64,000 bases of DNA from Amoebophrya sp. A120 (Eukaryota > Sar > Dinophyceae > Syndiniales > Amoebophryaceae). Under the pieces are notes generated by a model, which did no database searches, was not told the origin of the DNA, and saw only the letters and a list, made by a program, of their open reading frames with translations. The position numbers and the translations under genes were made by a program. Below, in pieces: positions 42,295 to 55,200 of this stretch. Every line of letters starts with the position of its first letter. Within the stretch, counting starts at the first letter, position 1. The DNA lies in NCBI GenBank assembly GCA_905178155.1, contig CAJINV010000008.1, positions 4,018,793 to 4,082,792 on the forward strand, in the 5' to 3' direction.

Positions 42295-44840
42295 ATGGCG
42301 GACTTGGACGTTTTGTGGCGTGGTCTCCGCGAGAAGCTAATGCAAGAAGCACAGCTGATACAAGTACGTGAGACATCGGGTTATGATTTTTCGCTTTTAT
42401 AGAGAGCAGCAACGGAAATGACCGCGCCGGAGAGACAGACACCGCGACACCGTCGGCTCCGCTGGTTCCGACTGCCAAGAACGACAGAGTATCTTCACCA
42501 CCTGCGGGAGATGCAGACCTCTCTTCTGGCGCGGGGGCCACGAAGGCGGGCGACAATGCAGCCCAAGACTCCAAAAAAGAACCCGTCAACGACGGTGAAG
42601 ACCTGCTGGACGATGCCAGCAAAAAACTCGACGAGGCGACGGAGCACCTGGACCAAGCGGGCCAGAAGATCACGAGCTTTTTTTACTCACTCTTCGGCAA
42701 CAGCGAGGAAGAGAAGAACAAAGCTGCGTCGTCGCAAAGCAAGACGAACCCCCTCACCAGCAGTGCGGATCCGCGGGACCTGACGGCCTTCATGGAGTAC
42801 GCCACGGTGTCGCAGGACGCTCGGCCGCCGAACTTCGCGATCCGCATCGACAACCTGCCGGTGGCGGAAATTACCGTGGCGAAGACGCTGTTGCAGGAGA
42901 CGCTTTGCCCGCTCGCGCTCGAGTCCCGCGGGGTGATGGAAATTATGAGCACCGCCGCCACGAGCCCAACGGAAGCGCTCGCGCAGGTCGCAGACGGCGG
43001 AGACAAAAAGTGCGACGTCGTGCGGGTAGAGGACAGCAAGGAAATTCATTCCTCCGCATCTCTGTCTCGTCAACCACGACACCTGGTAACGCTATACTTC
43101 AAGCTGTCCCCGAATAATCTCAACAAGCCCTGGTATCCAGAAATAAAGACCCATCTTCCCCATCCAGTTCCAATTTGTCACTCTTGCAGCCAGGCACAAC
43201 ATGCATAAAATTCTTTTCTGCGTGCCGTGTCTGTCATGCAAAAAAAAGGATGGGGAAGATGTTGCGTGTTTTTTCCTGGATACCTGGCCCGACGAGGTGA
43301 TTATGACTCAGCTGAACACGAAACTTCGGCTCTTAACCAGCGTGGAAATGCGCACGAACGAGGGCGATTGGTGGGAAATGCCGCCAAATGTTCCGGCGGT
43401 CGTGGTACAGCCGTCGTCGACGGGGGCCGCGGCGGGAGTATGCATTGCAAAAGGTCATCCAGTTGTCCCGTCGTCGTTCTAAACCACGTGCTAGAAGAAG
43501 GAAATAAGCCTCCTCCCGAGCTGCAAATTTCGTCTGAGAAGATCTGTTTTGCTCTAGGTCTAGATGAAAGTCTTGCTTCTGTCCTTCCAATGAAAAAATA
43601 TCCAATTTCGGTTTGTATGTAAGTACATTTGTTTGACATGAGATGAAACGGTATCGATTAGTTACAACCGCAGTGCACTTTTGCAAAGGAAAAGAGGCGG
43701 ACGGTGCCAGCACTTCGCCGAAAGATCTGGTCGAGAAATCCAACGAGGCCCTGACCAACGCGATCCGAGCGCTAGACGCGAAGGTGCGCGGCGGAAAGAG
43801 CGACGGCGGCGGTACTGATGCAGCGGACGAGGACGAGCTAGTTGCAATGCAAAGTCCCGCCATCACGTTGGCGGCCTTCAACAGCCTCCGCGAGGGCGAC
43901 TGCGTTTTGACGCGCAAGCAGCATTTGTACTACGTGCTCGCCAGTCCTTTTGTGCAGGGCAGCAACGGGGTGTCCAGTCGGAATCAGCTCCTGCCGGTCC
44001 GCTGCGTGAACGTGGACATGGCGAACAAAAACGGTTACGGTTTCTGCGCCGACCGGCAACCCAACGACCTCCGGTTCGACCCGAACAGCGCGGTCCCGGA
44101 GAAGTTTCCGCTACACGCGCGCTGGAAGCAAAACGGCAAAGAGGAGAAGGACCTCGAGGGGATCGCGACAGGATCGCGTCGTCTTACAGATGAACGCGCG
44201 CAAGAACGACGACCAGAAACAGAACTACAATCCCGACCAGCAATGAAGCAGAAGAACACGAACAGTCCTGTCGTTGCCATTTGGAACATGTTCCGCCCAA
44301 TCCAGCTTCGGCGAGAAATGATTCTGAAAAAAGCTGGCTGCGAAACCAACCTCCGAATGGACGCAAACGCCGCAGGTCGTGGTGGGATGAAAAGCACCAG
44401 TTCATCCTCTGCGTCATTTGCCCAGCTGGAAGACGGCTATAACAGTGCACAACTCCCCCTCCCCCTCATTTGTGATGCAAAATCCCAACCACGTCCAAGC
44501 GCAAGCTTTGCCTCTTGGCACTGTTTGCATGACAAGTTGGTTCTGGCAGTACAATCCTGTGAAAATTTGTCATGCAAAAGCTGCACTCTTGCAGGCCCTT
44601 CTACTGCTGTTCATGCAATACAAATGAGGGGGAGGGGGAGTTGTGCAGTCTCATAACGGCGAGCACTCGTCTACGAAGAGCTCGACACAGCAGGACGACG
44701 ACCTGTGGCAGCAAACGGACCCCGGCGGCCTCGTTTACCAAGCCGCGGTGCTGGTCGGCGATTTCGGCCAGAAGATGGCGGAAGTCGGGAACAAGGTTGC
44801 TGAACAAATTCTCGACAATTTTGACATTTACAGCACCTAG
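42295..44840 (+). CDS. Uncharacterised 622-aa protein, five exons
   Basis: Exons 42295-42363, 42405-43133, 43288-43437, 43697-44437 and 44661-44840 total 1869 nt in one frame. I do not know the family. It starts MADLDVLWRGLREKLMQEAQ, has an acidic helical segment (LLDDASKKLDEATEHLDQAG), then a compact region with regular strands (PPNFAIRIDNLPVAEITVAK; NKPWPDEVIMTQLNTKLRLL; NSLREGDCVLTRKQHLYYVL). The C-terminal exon is helical (LVYQAAVLVGDFGQKMAEVG) and ends DNFDIYST before TAG. The first intron is a very short GT-AG intron of 41 bp whose acceptor is the second AG of AGAG, as in the giant coiled-coil gene. There is no signal peptide. The helical start and end with a folded core suggest a soluble protein with an unknown binding role. 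Confidence 0.72.
43134..43282. mobile_element. Introner, 149 bp, CCCATCC family
   Basis: The left arm contains ATCTTCCCCATCC and the right arm GGATGGGGAAGAT; the outer ends are TATCCAG and CTGGATA. The flanking repeat is CCTGG (43129-43133 and 43283-43287). The join reads NLNKPW-PDEVIMTQ in frame. It is related to the element at 10105-10213. Confidence 0.93.
43438..43696. mobile_element. Introner-derived GT-AG intron, 259 bp
   Basis: The left end is GTATGCATTGCAAAAGG and near the right end lies CACTTTTGCAAAGG, a partial inverted match. The ATA end is lost and no 5-bp repeat is seen. GT-AG splicing joins STGAAAG-ADGASTSPK in frame. Confidence 0.65.
44438..44655. mobile_element. Introner, 218 bp, C-rich ends
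   Basis: Both arms contain GCACAACTCCCCCTCCCCCT (left) or its reverse complement, with TATAACAG and TCTCATA outermost; the arms are about 40 bp. The flanking repeat is ACGGC (44433-44437 and 44656-44660). The join reads FAQLEDG-EHSSTKSS in frame. Confidence 0.95.
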
Positions 44841-45997
44841 CTTTCTCCTCGACGGAAACAGGAGTAGAATTTGACTTCCACCGCAAAGGGCGGCCGCGGA
44901 AGTTCAGTACGTACACTTACATGATTGGTCCACTTGGCAGAAAGTTAGGTGGTCAATAACCATGGGCGGGGTTTAGCTGGTTCTGTGCTCCTACGCCGTA
45001 AAATAAAGCTACCACAAGAACACGATCGGAACCAGATAGACATAGAGCCACCGCGGTGATAGCGACGTTTTTCCATCACTATTTTGAACTCTTCCTATTA
45101 AGAAAATGAAAAAGTGCGAAATTCAATAGAGGATGGTGAAACGGACTCAGATGTGCACCGTGAAACGGGCTCAGAGTTCCTTTTTCCCCGTCCCGTAGTG
45201 GCAAGAATTTATTTTTGGACCGCATCATTTTCACCAACTACAAGAAGCAGACGCTGAGGCTGAAGAGAAGAGAGCGCAAATCAAAGTGTTTTCTGAAAAG
45301 AAAGCGTGTCCTCCATCGGACGAATCACAGCGATCGACGAAATCAATGATCCAAATTTTTGCCGAAGCCACACCGACACCACGACAGGCCGTGTCGACAA
45401 AACAATCGGTATAAAACAGATTCATAGATGTGGCTGCAATGAGAGCAGGAGCAGCATTGCAAACGCTCCCTGTCCCTGCTAGTAAGAAGTAATAAAGAAG
45501 GATCTACTTCACTTCTCATGCTCCTTCATCTCATGTGACAATGGAAAAAAGTCGGAAACAAGTAGTGTGTGAGATCACCTTCAACATGCTCATGCAACGT
45601 TTTTATGACCATTTTCATTTTGACGAATTCGGTGAAATGTGGTCGGTGCCAAGTAGGATCAAAAAACAGAAATCAACGTCAAAATAATGGTGATTGCGGC
45701 GGCTCGAAGAGCTGCGTGTGCAGATCTTCACGACCGTATGATCTAAAGAGTATTTACCCGCCCACAGTGCCCATCAATTTTCCTCGCGAAGTTAAAACGA
45801 TATAACCACATCAACCCTAGATTTCCCCTAAAGCGCCGTTATAGTTTTATTTACTCGCAGCTTGTAGTACCAGCAGCTTGTCCCTGTCAGATTTTGTTAT
45901 AACCACGATCAACTACCACGTCATCGTGGTGCACATATAATCTTTTTCTTGTATGAAGGAGCGCGCAATTCGTGCAAATTTGTATTCTTAAGATTTC
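44841..45997. other. Intergenic, one weak exon candidate
   Basis: No gene is established. A frame open from about 45199 to 45414 encodes a charged stretch (EADAEAEEKRAQIKVFSEKK) and could be a terminal exon, but no upstream partner is visible. The rest is AT-rich and featureless. Confidence 0.35.
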
Positions 45998-47838
45998 ATG
46001 TCTTTACCCACTGCGTCCACCACTGGAAAAATAGAGTTTTCCCTTCGAAGTATCAAACGCCAAATCCCTGCTAGTAGAAACATCCTACAACTCTTTCGAG
46101 CCGTAGTGTTGATTTTCTTGCGATCTTTACCGCTTTATTTCACTGCGGATTGCTTTTCAATACCCTCTTCAAACTCCTCAATGACAATGGCCAACAGCAC
46201 AGCTACGTCCTCTCTCGCCGTGGGGGCCGCGGCCGCGAGTACAACTTCTAAAAAGCTGTACGATGTCGCGGTGGTGGGTGGCGGCCTTGCGGGATTGACC
46301 GCCAGCTACCGCATCCTTCAACAGCGACCGGAGGCGAAGATCTTGCTGCTTGAGGCGAATAGTAAGAACCTCGGCGGGCGGGTACTTTCCTCCACCACCC
46401 TGGGGAACGTCGACCTCGGCCCCGCCTGGTTTTGGCCCAGGGACCAGCCCTTCATGCGGAACATGGTCCGCGAACTGAAGCTGAACCCCGTGGAGCAAGC
46501 AGATGCGTTCTCGGGCGAAATGCGCCTCCGAGGGGGCATCGGAGCTATCGTGGAAAAATTGAAAGAAAGCCTGCATCTTCTCGGAGGGAATAAAGTGGCC
46601 GCTAGTGGAGAAACGACTTCTAATCCCGCCGGTGGTGCGCAGATGAAAGCACAAGTAGAGGCTGATCTTCCAGTAGATGTGAAACTGGGGGAGAAACTGG
46701 TCAAGATGGAAAAAGCATCTTCTACTTCTGTTGACGGTGAAGGTACAAGCACTAGCACGAAGATCGTACGTCTACACACAACGGCGACGACGCCGATGCT
46801 GACCTCCAATGTTGACCAACAAGCAAACAATCGGAGCTACGAGGCCAAGCAAGTGATCCTGGCCGTGCCGCCGAAGATTGCGATGCGCGACGTGAAAATG
46901 ACGGCGCAGGACTTCCCGTACCTCCTGGGCAACCCGAAGTTGGTAAACGAGATGAAAAGCCAACCCGTCTGGATGGCGGGCATGGGGAAGCTTGTCCTGT
47001 TTTACGACACGCGCTGGTGGAACGCGGCCCGGGCCAACCAGACGCCCATGGGTCCGATGCGAAGCAAGTACGGCGCGTTTCAGATTTATGACGCGGGAGA
47101 AGTCCAGGCTGACGCAGCAGTTGAAGGCGACAGGTACTACAGGATGAACTTGAATTATATTTATATTACAAAACACTTTATTTCTAGTACCGGAAATATT
47201 GAACCAACTGTCTGAGGATCTTCATACAACTTCTAGTATAATTGAAAAAATTCTAATTCAACAGCTCGGCGAAGCGAAAACTGTACGCCTTAGCCTTCTT
47301 CGTCGGCGGGGAGCAGGGAGGTCAAGAAATTACGACAGACATGATGGCTGCCAAGGTCGTGGAGCAGCTGCAGGTCGGTGCTGCCAGCCGCGGAGGTCGT
47401 GGTCCTTTTGGTGGTTCCCTCCGGATGAACCAGATGATGAGCTTCGGGTCCTCGTCTGACGACGATTCTCACGCCCAGGCAACGACTTCCACCATCGCAA
47501 ACTATGCGCACGCGGAATTCAAGTTTTGGGCCACTGAGCCGGCCATCAACCCGGACTTTGACGCAATGTCTGCGGGAGGTGTCGGTCGGGGAATGATCTA
47601 CCCCGCACACCCGCACCCCATTAGAGGCTTGAACGACGAGGTGATGGTGAAAAATAAGTCTTCTTCGTCTTCTGCAGTAGATCATCTTCGACGAGTCTGG
47701 TTTGGCAACAGCGAGGCCGCGGAAGAATGGTCGGGCATGCTCGAAGGGGCCGTGCGAGCCGCCGAACGGGCTGCGGATCTGGTAGTGAACGCGCTGGAAG
47801 CGGAAGAGGAGGCCGTCGGTCAAAATCTGGAGCTTTAA
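45998..47838 (+). CDS. FAD-dependent amine oxidase family protein (569 aa)
   Basis: Two exons, 45998-47133 and 47265-47838, are joined by a GT-AG intron in frame. The dinucleotide-binding motif VAVVGGGLAGLTASYR lies at about residues 91-106, with the expected acidic residue and GG motif after it (LLLEANSKNLGGRV). The C-terminal flavin-contact segment is present (VWFGNSEAAEEW, then GMLEGAVRAAERAADLV). These are marks of the monoamine oxidase/polyamine oxidase superfamily, which uses FAD to oxidise amines to imines. The substrate cannot be told. An N-terminal hydrophobic stretch (AVVLIFLRSLPLYFTA, residues 35-50) may be a signal anchor; a second ATG at residue 62 or 64 would remove it. The region from about residue 170 to 260 is an alanine/serine-rich insertion unusual for the family. 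Confidence 0.85.
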
Positions 47839-49290
47839 TCATAGAAGTACTAGCCCTCCTACTACATGATAATTAAAGCTGATCTTCACTCATATCTAGG
47901 GGATGAAGCCTCTCGTCTCTGTATCTTATTTTGTATGATAACAAACCTCATCCTGATATATGATTATCCGCATTGTTCCTTGTGGTCCATTGAAAAGTAG
48001 CATAATGTCGTCGCTACAACATGCGGACACAGGAAACACAAGAGTAATAGCGTACCACACGGGATATATACGAAAAACCTCATTACTTTATTTTAGTCTT
48101 GAGCCACGAATGAACATCACGCTGGTCCACCCGTACAATGCTATACGCGCTGAGAAATTTCAAATCTGCACGCCTCTTGCTCGTGTCGGATTGTACGATT
48201 AAAATTTGCTTTCGAAATTCGTATTTTTCCAAAAGAATTATTTTTGCGGTAGACGGTGACATGACGTACGACGATTTCTACACGATGATGAAATCCGTCT
48301 TCGTATAACCCGTATGCGTTGACCTTGACCATGACCTTATTTACTAATTTTTATTTAACCATGACCCGCATGTGTTAATTTTTATTTAAAGCACGTCCAC
48401 CCCCGTCCGAGTGCACGTCTACTACCTACGTTGCGATCTTTTCCGGAATTACTAGCGCTGCGGTACACCTTACTACACTAGTATGACGACCATCAGATCA
48501 TCATCTTCGTGTGATGTTCATGTTGTTGACCAGTTGTGCTAGCACAAAAACCTAAAACCATTCAGGAATTTTACCACTTCTGAAAAAACTGCACTGCAAA
48601 TCCAAATCCAGTGGGCACCGCCAGTTCAGGTCCCTTTGCGCCGGATATCTCTTCTTCAGTAGATCCTTGTTGTGTCGGGGGCTTTTGTCTTCTTGTTGCC
48701 GTGTTGAAAGAGATCGATGGGTGTTGTCTCCTCGGCCAGCCCGCAATAGTTCTTCTATCTGCTCATAGTGACAGTGGAGGACGAGGCCGATCCGGAGAAG
48801 TTAGTACAACAAGCATTTTCACCTTGGTGCTGCTTGATCATCTCACTCACAGGATCCAGAAACGAACAAGATCAAGATCCGCCGATCAACAAGCAGCATT
48901 TCCATAGTTTTTGGTTTTTCGTGACCCGTGCTTGTTTTTTTTCTGTTTCCTTGTCGATGGTCAAAGTAGCCACAAGTCGTGTCATCTGCGACTCCCGTCA
49001 ACAAGACGAATTCTCCTCATCGTAATCGTCGAACTTTTCAGTGAAAGTTCCCTGCAGTGAGCTTGCGTATCGGTATCAGGTCGTCACCGCTCTAAAACTT
49101 AGATTTACTGTAGTCGACTATATTCATATTCACTCCTTGCTGCCACTCCCACTGTTTTATCTAGTCACTAGTCTTCAATTACGATCTCTAGATCTTGTCT
49201 TGTCTTATTTCCCCCGCCGAAGTTCAATTTTCATCAATGTGTTTTGCCTGATGTTGCCAAATATTTTTACCCGAAATAGTACAGCTCAAC
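47839..49290. other. Intergenic with an orphan EF-hand-like exon
   Basis: Apart from the short exon-like stretch at 48253-48308 I see no gene. A short open piece near 48767-48803 encoding TVEDEADPEKL could be an exon fragment, but nothing supports it. Confidence 0.45.
48253..48308 (+). pseudogene. Orphan EF-hand-like terminal exon
   Basis: After TTTTTGCGGTAG the frame reads DGDMTYDDFYTMMKSVFV and stops at TAA 48308. This matches the end of a calmodulin- or centrin-type EF-hand (loop plus second helix). No upstream exon with the first helix or other hands was found between here and the amine oxidase gene. It could be a relic, or the last exon of a gene I failed to resolve. Confidence 0.35.
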
Positions 49291-52200
49291 ATGTTTGACT
49301 TTTTCTTATTCACCCTGCTCACCCCAGCGGTGATTCGGATTCAGCAGTTTCGAGTGCAACTGGCGAGTCAGACTGTACCACGACATCCGCCACAAGAAGT
49401 CTTCACCTGCGTGGAAAAGGACCTTTTCCAAGACGTTGTGGACAAAGAGCCAGAACTTCTCTTTTTTCACCACCAGCATGGAGGTTCTCGTGCACCGGTG
49501 GAGGATCATCATTTAGAAATTTCTCGTGCGCCTTCCTCTACTGGCGCGGCTGGAGGAGGTGTAGCAAGAATTTCTACTCGACCACACGGTGGAAGAGAGA
49601 AAAACGAGAACCTCATCTACAGTGGTCGCCACATTCCTGGAATGGTGCTTGACTTCGAGATAGACAACTACTCATGGTCAGCGTCATCTTCTTCAAGTAG
49701 AGCGCTCGAGGAAGAAGAAGACGCAGGGCGACAGCAGGGCATGTTGATGCACTTCACGTCGCCGGTCCTGAATCTGCGCATTTTCCGACAATCACGACAC
49801 GGCCCAACCACTAGAACATCTTCCGGAGCGCCGTCTGCAGCAACGCCGGGTCTGACAGGGCAGCACGGGGAGGAACACGAAGAAGATGTTCCTGGCGGGG
49901 GATCAAGAAGTACCAAGATGTTGACCGCTGCTGCAGCCACGCCGAGGACTGGTGTGAAGCAGGACAAGAATACGATCAACAACTTCTCTTCTGAGGACGA
50001 GGACAAAACGACTTTCGCTTACACGTGGCCGGAGCACGATGAAACCGATCATGATACGACTGGAACATTATCAAAAAACGGCAAGGCGACCCGGCTGGCG
50101 CAGGACCGATTGCCAGGTACAGTCCGCACATTGGACAACGTGTTGGGAAAACTAGACCTCGACTGCGCGCATATCCAGTGCAAATATGTCTGGGTCTGGA
50201 AACTTGTAATGCTGTAATGGGAATAAGTAGTGAATGCTCTGTAATGTTGCACAGCCAAGCATGAGAAATATCTGCGCTACTTTGTGTTGCGTTTTTCGCG
50301 TGACACGCTGCGTTTTTGCATGACACCAGGCAAAAGGGCCTCTTCTTGGACACGCATCACATACTTTTTCGTCATACCAGGCAAGCATGAATCTTCCAGA
50401 CCCAGACATACTTGCATTTGATCGCGCACCTGAGGAAACAAAGACCGGACCTACACTGCGAGATGGGTGTGATCTCCAAATCTGGCTGGGTAGTTATTGA
50501 CCACCTGGAACGGGAACGCCGGTATAACTACCTTAAGACCCGCGAACTAAATTTAAATGATGATCCAACGCAGGATGAGAATATGAAGGCAGATCGGCAT
50601 CGAGCTCCTGCAGATCATCCGGGTGACGATGAAGATCTTCATGGGCCGCCTGAGAAGATGGCACAAGAACTGGGTTCATTCAGTGATCGTGAAGGTCCCA
50701 GCAGTGGTCTTGCCTCCGTGAAGGTGGACGACGTGGAGCAAAAAATCTTGTTGCCAGAGGACTTCTATGGTCACCGGAGCAGCGGTACTGCTGGAGAACG
50801 GAGAACCCCCTGTCAGCAAAAGCTGGTGGAGAAAATTTCCGATTTGGTAGCTGCAGCAGCAGTTCCACCTCCTACGAGGACTTCTGCGGCGGCGAAGACC
50901 TCTAAGAACTCATCGAGTACGACAACTAACAGATCTGCCGCTGCCGAGACGGAACACGTCCCCACCATCTCCCGGGAAATCGACGCTCATTTTTTCGGCC
51001 ACGGCAGAGATTACCTCACGGCGCTGCAGGATTTTAGAGACCTCTTCGCCACGACCAGGAGGACCGCGATGAGTGGTAGACGTTCTGCTGCTGCGGCACG
51101 TACAGGAGATGATGATGAAAAAAGCACCTCCGCGACGCGGCCCTCTCGTCCTGAGGAAGATGGCGACGAAGGCGAGGCTGCTCAAGAAGTAGAAGAGCCA
51201 CATAGTTCACCGACCGTTCCGCCAGCCTATGTGTTTGGTCTGTGGTACTCGCGGTGGTGGAGCTATCATCAAGACGAACTGCTCGCCGAGGTAGCCGAGA
51301 TGAAGAAGCTTTTCCAACTATCCTGCTGTGTAAATAACACGTATCCACCAAACCACGTTTGTCATGCGAATATGCATGCATGCCGCGGACTATGTAGTTT
51401 CTCAACATGCGAAGCCCCATGTGAAGCACCATCTTCTAGCTGGTGTTTTGGACTCTGTAACACCCTGAACGTTGTACGTAAGTGACCTAATCAGGATAAG
51501 ACTTCTAAAATAGCATAGCAGACTTTCGTGTTGACGTCGGTAGGTCACAACGACCTCAGCACGACGACATCAGAGACCGATGAAACTACTTGATGTCATA
51601 CGCTTTTGCCAAACCTTCTTGATTTGTGTACTCATAGCAGGTTTCCCATCCTCACTATGGTGATGTGGGTACTCCGTTTTCAGTTTTACATGTGATACGA
51701 CTTTCCGCCCTCCGTTCTCGTCCTGGATATGGACTGGCATCACACGTTCTACCGCGACGCCTGGTACGGAGGCGAAAAGGACATTGCAGGCTTCCAGAAG
51801 GGTATCGCAAGAAAAAACTGTTTCACTGTGAACTTGTGATGCAGAAAACGAAACACCAAAGTGTTTGTCTTGCTACACTTGCAAGACATCCGATTTGCAA
51901 GCGTGTTTTCCCTTGGGAAGCGCGCATGGCAAATTTTCTGTCTCATGTGTAACAAACTTGTGATGCAGATATTGCTAAATCACCACAGTGAAACAGTTTT
52001 TTCGTGGGATAAAGGGATGGACGGGCTGGAGCTGGGACCGAAAACTGTTTCCGGACCCGCAGCAGTTCATTTTCCAGGTGCGAAAATTGGGCGTCCAGGC
52101 GATTGCGGTGAACATCCACCCCGCGTCCGGAGTTTTGAAGTTTGAAACCTGTTTTGCGGAACTGAAAAAGGCGATCTTTGGCCACGAAAGTATTCAAACG

Positions 52201-55200
52201 GGTGGTCGTGAAAGCACAAGAAGAACAGCTGGGCGAGAAGAAGAAAAGACAGATAAATTAGATGATCGCGATCTGCAGCTGCTGTTGAACAGCACAAACT
52301 ACACCGACTTTCTTCCCTTTCCCTTTCTGATGGCGACGGAAAGACGCCAAAAGTTGTTTGGGGAACTCTGCCTGAAGCCTCTGAAAGTGGACGTATTCTG
52401 GATCGACTGGCAACAGGGCGAGGATATGCGGCTCGTGTTGGATACGCAAAGGAAGCACGACGGAAGCAGCAAGGACCAGAACGAAGGCCGCGATGGAGAA
52501 CAGAAGAGCAAGTTGCATTCAACAGCTGCTTTAAAAGAGCCGACGACGAAACCTTCTTCGAAAGTAGCCCAGTCTTATCCCGACTCTACCCCGACCTCTT
52601 TCCTATCCGATTACTTTGCGCGGTACGCAACAGATGGCATCACCCTGAACCGCTTCGGCGGCCTACTGCACGCACAGCGCGACCAGCAGGGACGCCGTCC
52701 GGTGACAGTTGGCTTCTCGGGCGACGTCGTCCAGGATTGGTCCTCGCTGGCGTTTCAGCCGGAGTTTACCACAGCAGCATCCAACGTTGCGTTCCCCTAC
52801 TGGAGTCACGACATCGGCTATGCAAAGAAAAATACTGTGCAAGTGAAAGTGTACTTGCAAATAAAACGGAGAAAAACAGACACAGTTACGCTTGCCATGC
52901 CAGACAGCCACGAAGTCCTCCCCCTCTGGTATGCGCTTTGTCGTACTGGCCGCTGCGCATGATGCATGGGTTTATTTCTTTGTGATGCAAAAGAACGAAT
53001 TTATGATGCTACTCCTCCTCCTACAAGGTAATACGCTTTATGCACACTTTTCTTCTTGGATATCGGCGGGTTTCTGCTGCCCGTCGACAACGAATTGCTC
53101 ACCCGGTGGATCCAGTTTGGGGCCTTGTCCCCGGTGCTGCGGCTGCACAGCTCCAAGCTGTTCGCCGCGGTGGAGAATCATCGGCTCGTGCAAAAACTTC
53201 AGCCGGACCCCTTCGGCAACGCAGTGGTGCACGCGGTGCAGTTCCGGAAACTGCTGGAACCGTACCTGCACAAGCTCCTCGCGGCGGAGTTTGCGGAATC
53301 GGGTGTCGGGTTGGTGCGCCCCTTGTACTACTACCATCCGGACGATGAGAACGCGTATCAAGAAATGAATCACGACCCTGCAGTTGCTAGTGATACTAGT
53401 ACATTAAGACAGCTACACCGACGAGACCTTTCCTACGGCTATTACCTCGGTTACCGGCTGTTGTGTTTTCCCGTGACAAAGCCGGGGGTCAACTTAGTCC
53501 ACGGGTGGATACCGTCGCGGATACCGCAGTGGGTTCAGAACAAACATGAAGTTGCCTCGACGTGGTCGCACAAACAAGCCGAAGCCTCCGAGAAAGACGC
53601 AGCCAGCCAAATCCCTGCCTCGCTATTGCGAGGAAAAATCCAAATCCCCCCTCCCCGTATCGAAAAGGTATGTTTCCGAAAATTTGTGTTGCTGATTTGA
53701 GGTCACGCATCGCATTTGTCTTGCAAGAACACAACGGCAGAAGCTTCCGCCCCATTATGGAAGCGATTTGTCATGCTGTTGGGCCGAAAGGGGAGCCGTT
53801 TGCCATGCTGAACAACTAGACCCATACGCCCCGACCTAGCCTGGGGATCTGGCCGCAGTGCCTCTCTGCAATACAGACCTGATGTGTGTACACAGGTCCA
53901 GCATCAGAAATTCCGTTTTGATATGGGGAGGGGGGGTTTTCCTTTCGATACTCGCAGGCTGCAGTTCTTGAGCACGACAACTTCATTGCCCTCCACTCCG
54001 GGGAGGAATTCCAACCCAACACGGTTTTCACGGTCTACACGAGTCTGGACGTGAAAGATTCCCTCGGCCCTGTGTTTGGAAGGAAAGGATCCGCGATCCC
54101 TTTCGGAAGGGAGACCGTTTTGCTCTTCGGCTTGCGTGGACGGGATTTCGGGCTGGAATGGAACTTCGAGGAAGAGAAGGATACTGGTGAACAAGAAGAA
54201 GGGAACAAGGTCTCATCTATAAAAATCTCTACTTCTGCTCCTGCAGGTACAGCTGCTGCACCAGCACGACCAGAATCAGAGCATACCACGACTCAACGTA
54301 GGAGTGGTTCTTATCTGCGCTATACCGGCAAACTAGACAAACGAAAGTTACTGCGCAACAGGACCAGATTTGTTCTCATCGGTGGAGACATTTTGCGGTT
54401 CAGAGCGCCCGAACTTTTTGTCAGCAATAGACATAGAGCAGATGCAGATGAGGAAAATCAGCAGCATCCCGGCGGGGAACAGCAGCGACAGAAACAGACA
54501 CAGGATGATGAAAATGAAAATACGAATAAACCGTCGACCTTTGTACAACGACTTCTACCATGCAGCTTTGTCGAGCCAAACAGGAGGGGAATGAGAATGA
54601 AGCAAAACGAACAAGATAGAACTAAACCTGGTGCGACTTCAGACATTTCTCATTCATCCCGTCGTGCAGAGGAAGCAGAAGAGCACGCGGACTTTGTTTC
54701 GACTTCCGCGAAGATGGAAGCAGAGCATGCGGAAAAATTGTCGTCGGTGTGGATCGACGTTCTTTTTCCAACAGAACTTCTGCAAGAACCGAGCATGGGA
54801 AAGAAAAAAGCGGCTTCAAGAACTGCTTTTCGTGAAATTGAAACGTCTTCTGCTTCTTCTTTTACGTGCGACTTCGCGGATGCGACAGCTACAACCTCAA
54901 CATCAAGTACTGACTTAGTACTCAGTAGTGATACTTCTACCTCCTCGTGCAGGGACGTCGAGACGCAAGAAATAGAAAATCAAAACGATGGTCGACGCAC
55001 CTCGAATACTCCACTTCTCGCCCTGAAGATTCTGCACCAGGCTACCTACTACCGCAGACAGTTGGAAAAAGCGAAGGGCAAACTGGATAAACTCTTTCCC
55101 ATAGTCCTGCAAGACGAGTGGGATGCGATTTTGGACATTTGGAACCTAATCCGCGAGAAGAAAGGCCTCTACTACACAAAGAACAGCACCGGTTCTGGTG

